A DNA stretch of 64,000 nt. Origin: Pseudomonas sp. PDM16. GTDB lineage: Bacteria > Pseudomonadota > Gammaproteobacteria > Pseudomonadales > Pseudomonadaceae. Position numbers and translations under genes: made by a program. Shown here piece after piece: positions 62,076 through 64,000 of the stretch. The notes beneath the pieces were generated by a model that was not told the origin of the DNA, made no database searches, and saw only the letters and a list, made by a program, of their open reading frames with translations. How positions within the stretch are numbered: the stretch's first letter is position 1; each line of letters starts with the position of its first letter. Where the stretch lies: NCBI RefSeq assembly GCF_014851865.1, contig NZ_JACVAM010000003.1, positions 310,001 through 374,000 on the forward strand, written 5' to 3'.

Positions 62076-64000
<1,925 letters not shown>

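Overview
The window is high-GC proteobacterial DNA that most resembles a Pseudomonas chromosome. The arylsulfatase-type ats gene set, an AtsK-type alkylsulfatase, SfnG and SsuD relatives, a ZnuD receptor, ZapE and an RpmE2 paralogue all point that way. Species cannot be resolved from the sequence alone. No insertion sequence, phage gene, CRISPR array, rRNA or tRNA was seen. Genes are densely packed and many operons show 1-10 nt gaps or 4-nt start/stop overlaps.

Left part (1-8.5 kb): a surface/secreted block made of a large glycine-rich autotransporter (its 3' end is outside the window), a covalent-flavin-type oxidoreductase and a small secreted cysteine protein, next to a divergently transcribed LuxR-type response regulator and 7TM histidine kinase. 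The same GTCTGTCCCTCA-containing motif lies upstream of the autotransporter and in the divergent promoter of the regulator, so the block is probably one regulon. A VOC-family gene follows.

8.5-18.7 kb: an exosortase H (XrtH) sorting locus. A 1.7-kDa-residue-scale (1759-aa) cargo with an IPTL-CTERM sorting tail, a transglutaminase-fold protein that lacks the catalytic cysteine, a small membrane protein, XrtH and its membrane partner are all on the minus strand. This is the best candidate here for a poorly described system.

19-33.8 kb: metabolic genes. A TetR-controlled fatty-acid-like cluster (acyl-CoA ligase, ferredoxin reductase-type oxidoreductase, carotenoid-desaturase-like flavoprotein, dienoyl-CoA-isomerase-like protein) carries a near-perfect palindromic operator. 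A MocR regulator is divergent from a BenE-type transporter / PLP-homeostasis protein / class III aminotransferase operon. An SDR protein without its catalytic Tyr, a DUF2165-like membrane protein and a methyltransferase follow.

33.9-48.5 kb: an organosulfur acquisition region with a dedicated TonB-ExbB-ExbD system, two paralogous TonB-dependent receptors, an NtaA/DszA-type monooxygenase, two TauD-family dioxygenases (one clearly AtsK), an SsuD, a GST, and AraC and LysR regulators. The region resumes at 58.2-64 kb with sfnG (apparently internally deleted), atsR, atsB, atsC and the start of the arylsulfatase gene atsA. Together these genes would import sulfate esters and sulfonates and release sulfite or sulfate during sulfur limitation.

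48.7-58.1 kb: a solute-binding protein, then a metal block. A DUF2946 / TonB receptor / PepSY / PCu(A)C operon is divergent from rpmE2 and znuD, with a near-consensus Zur box in the shared promoter region. ZapE follows.
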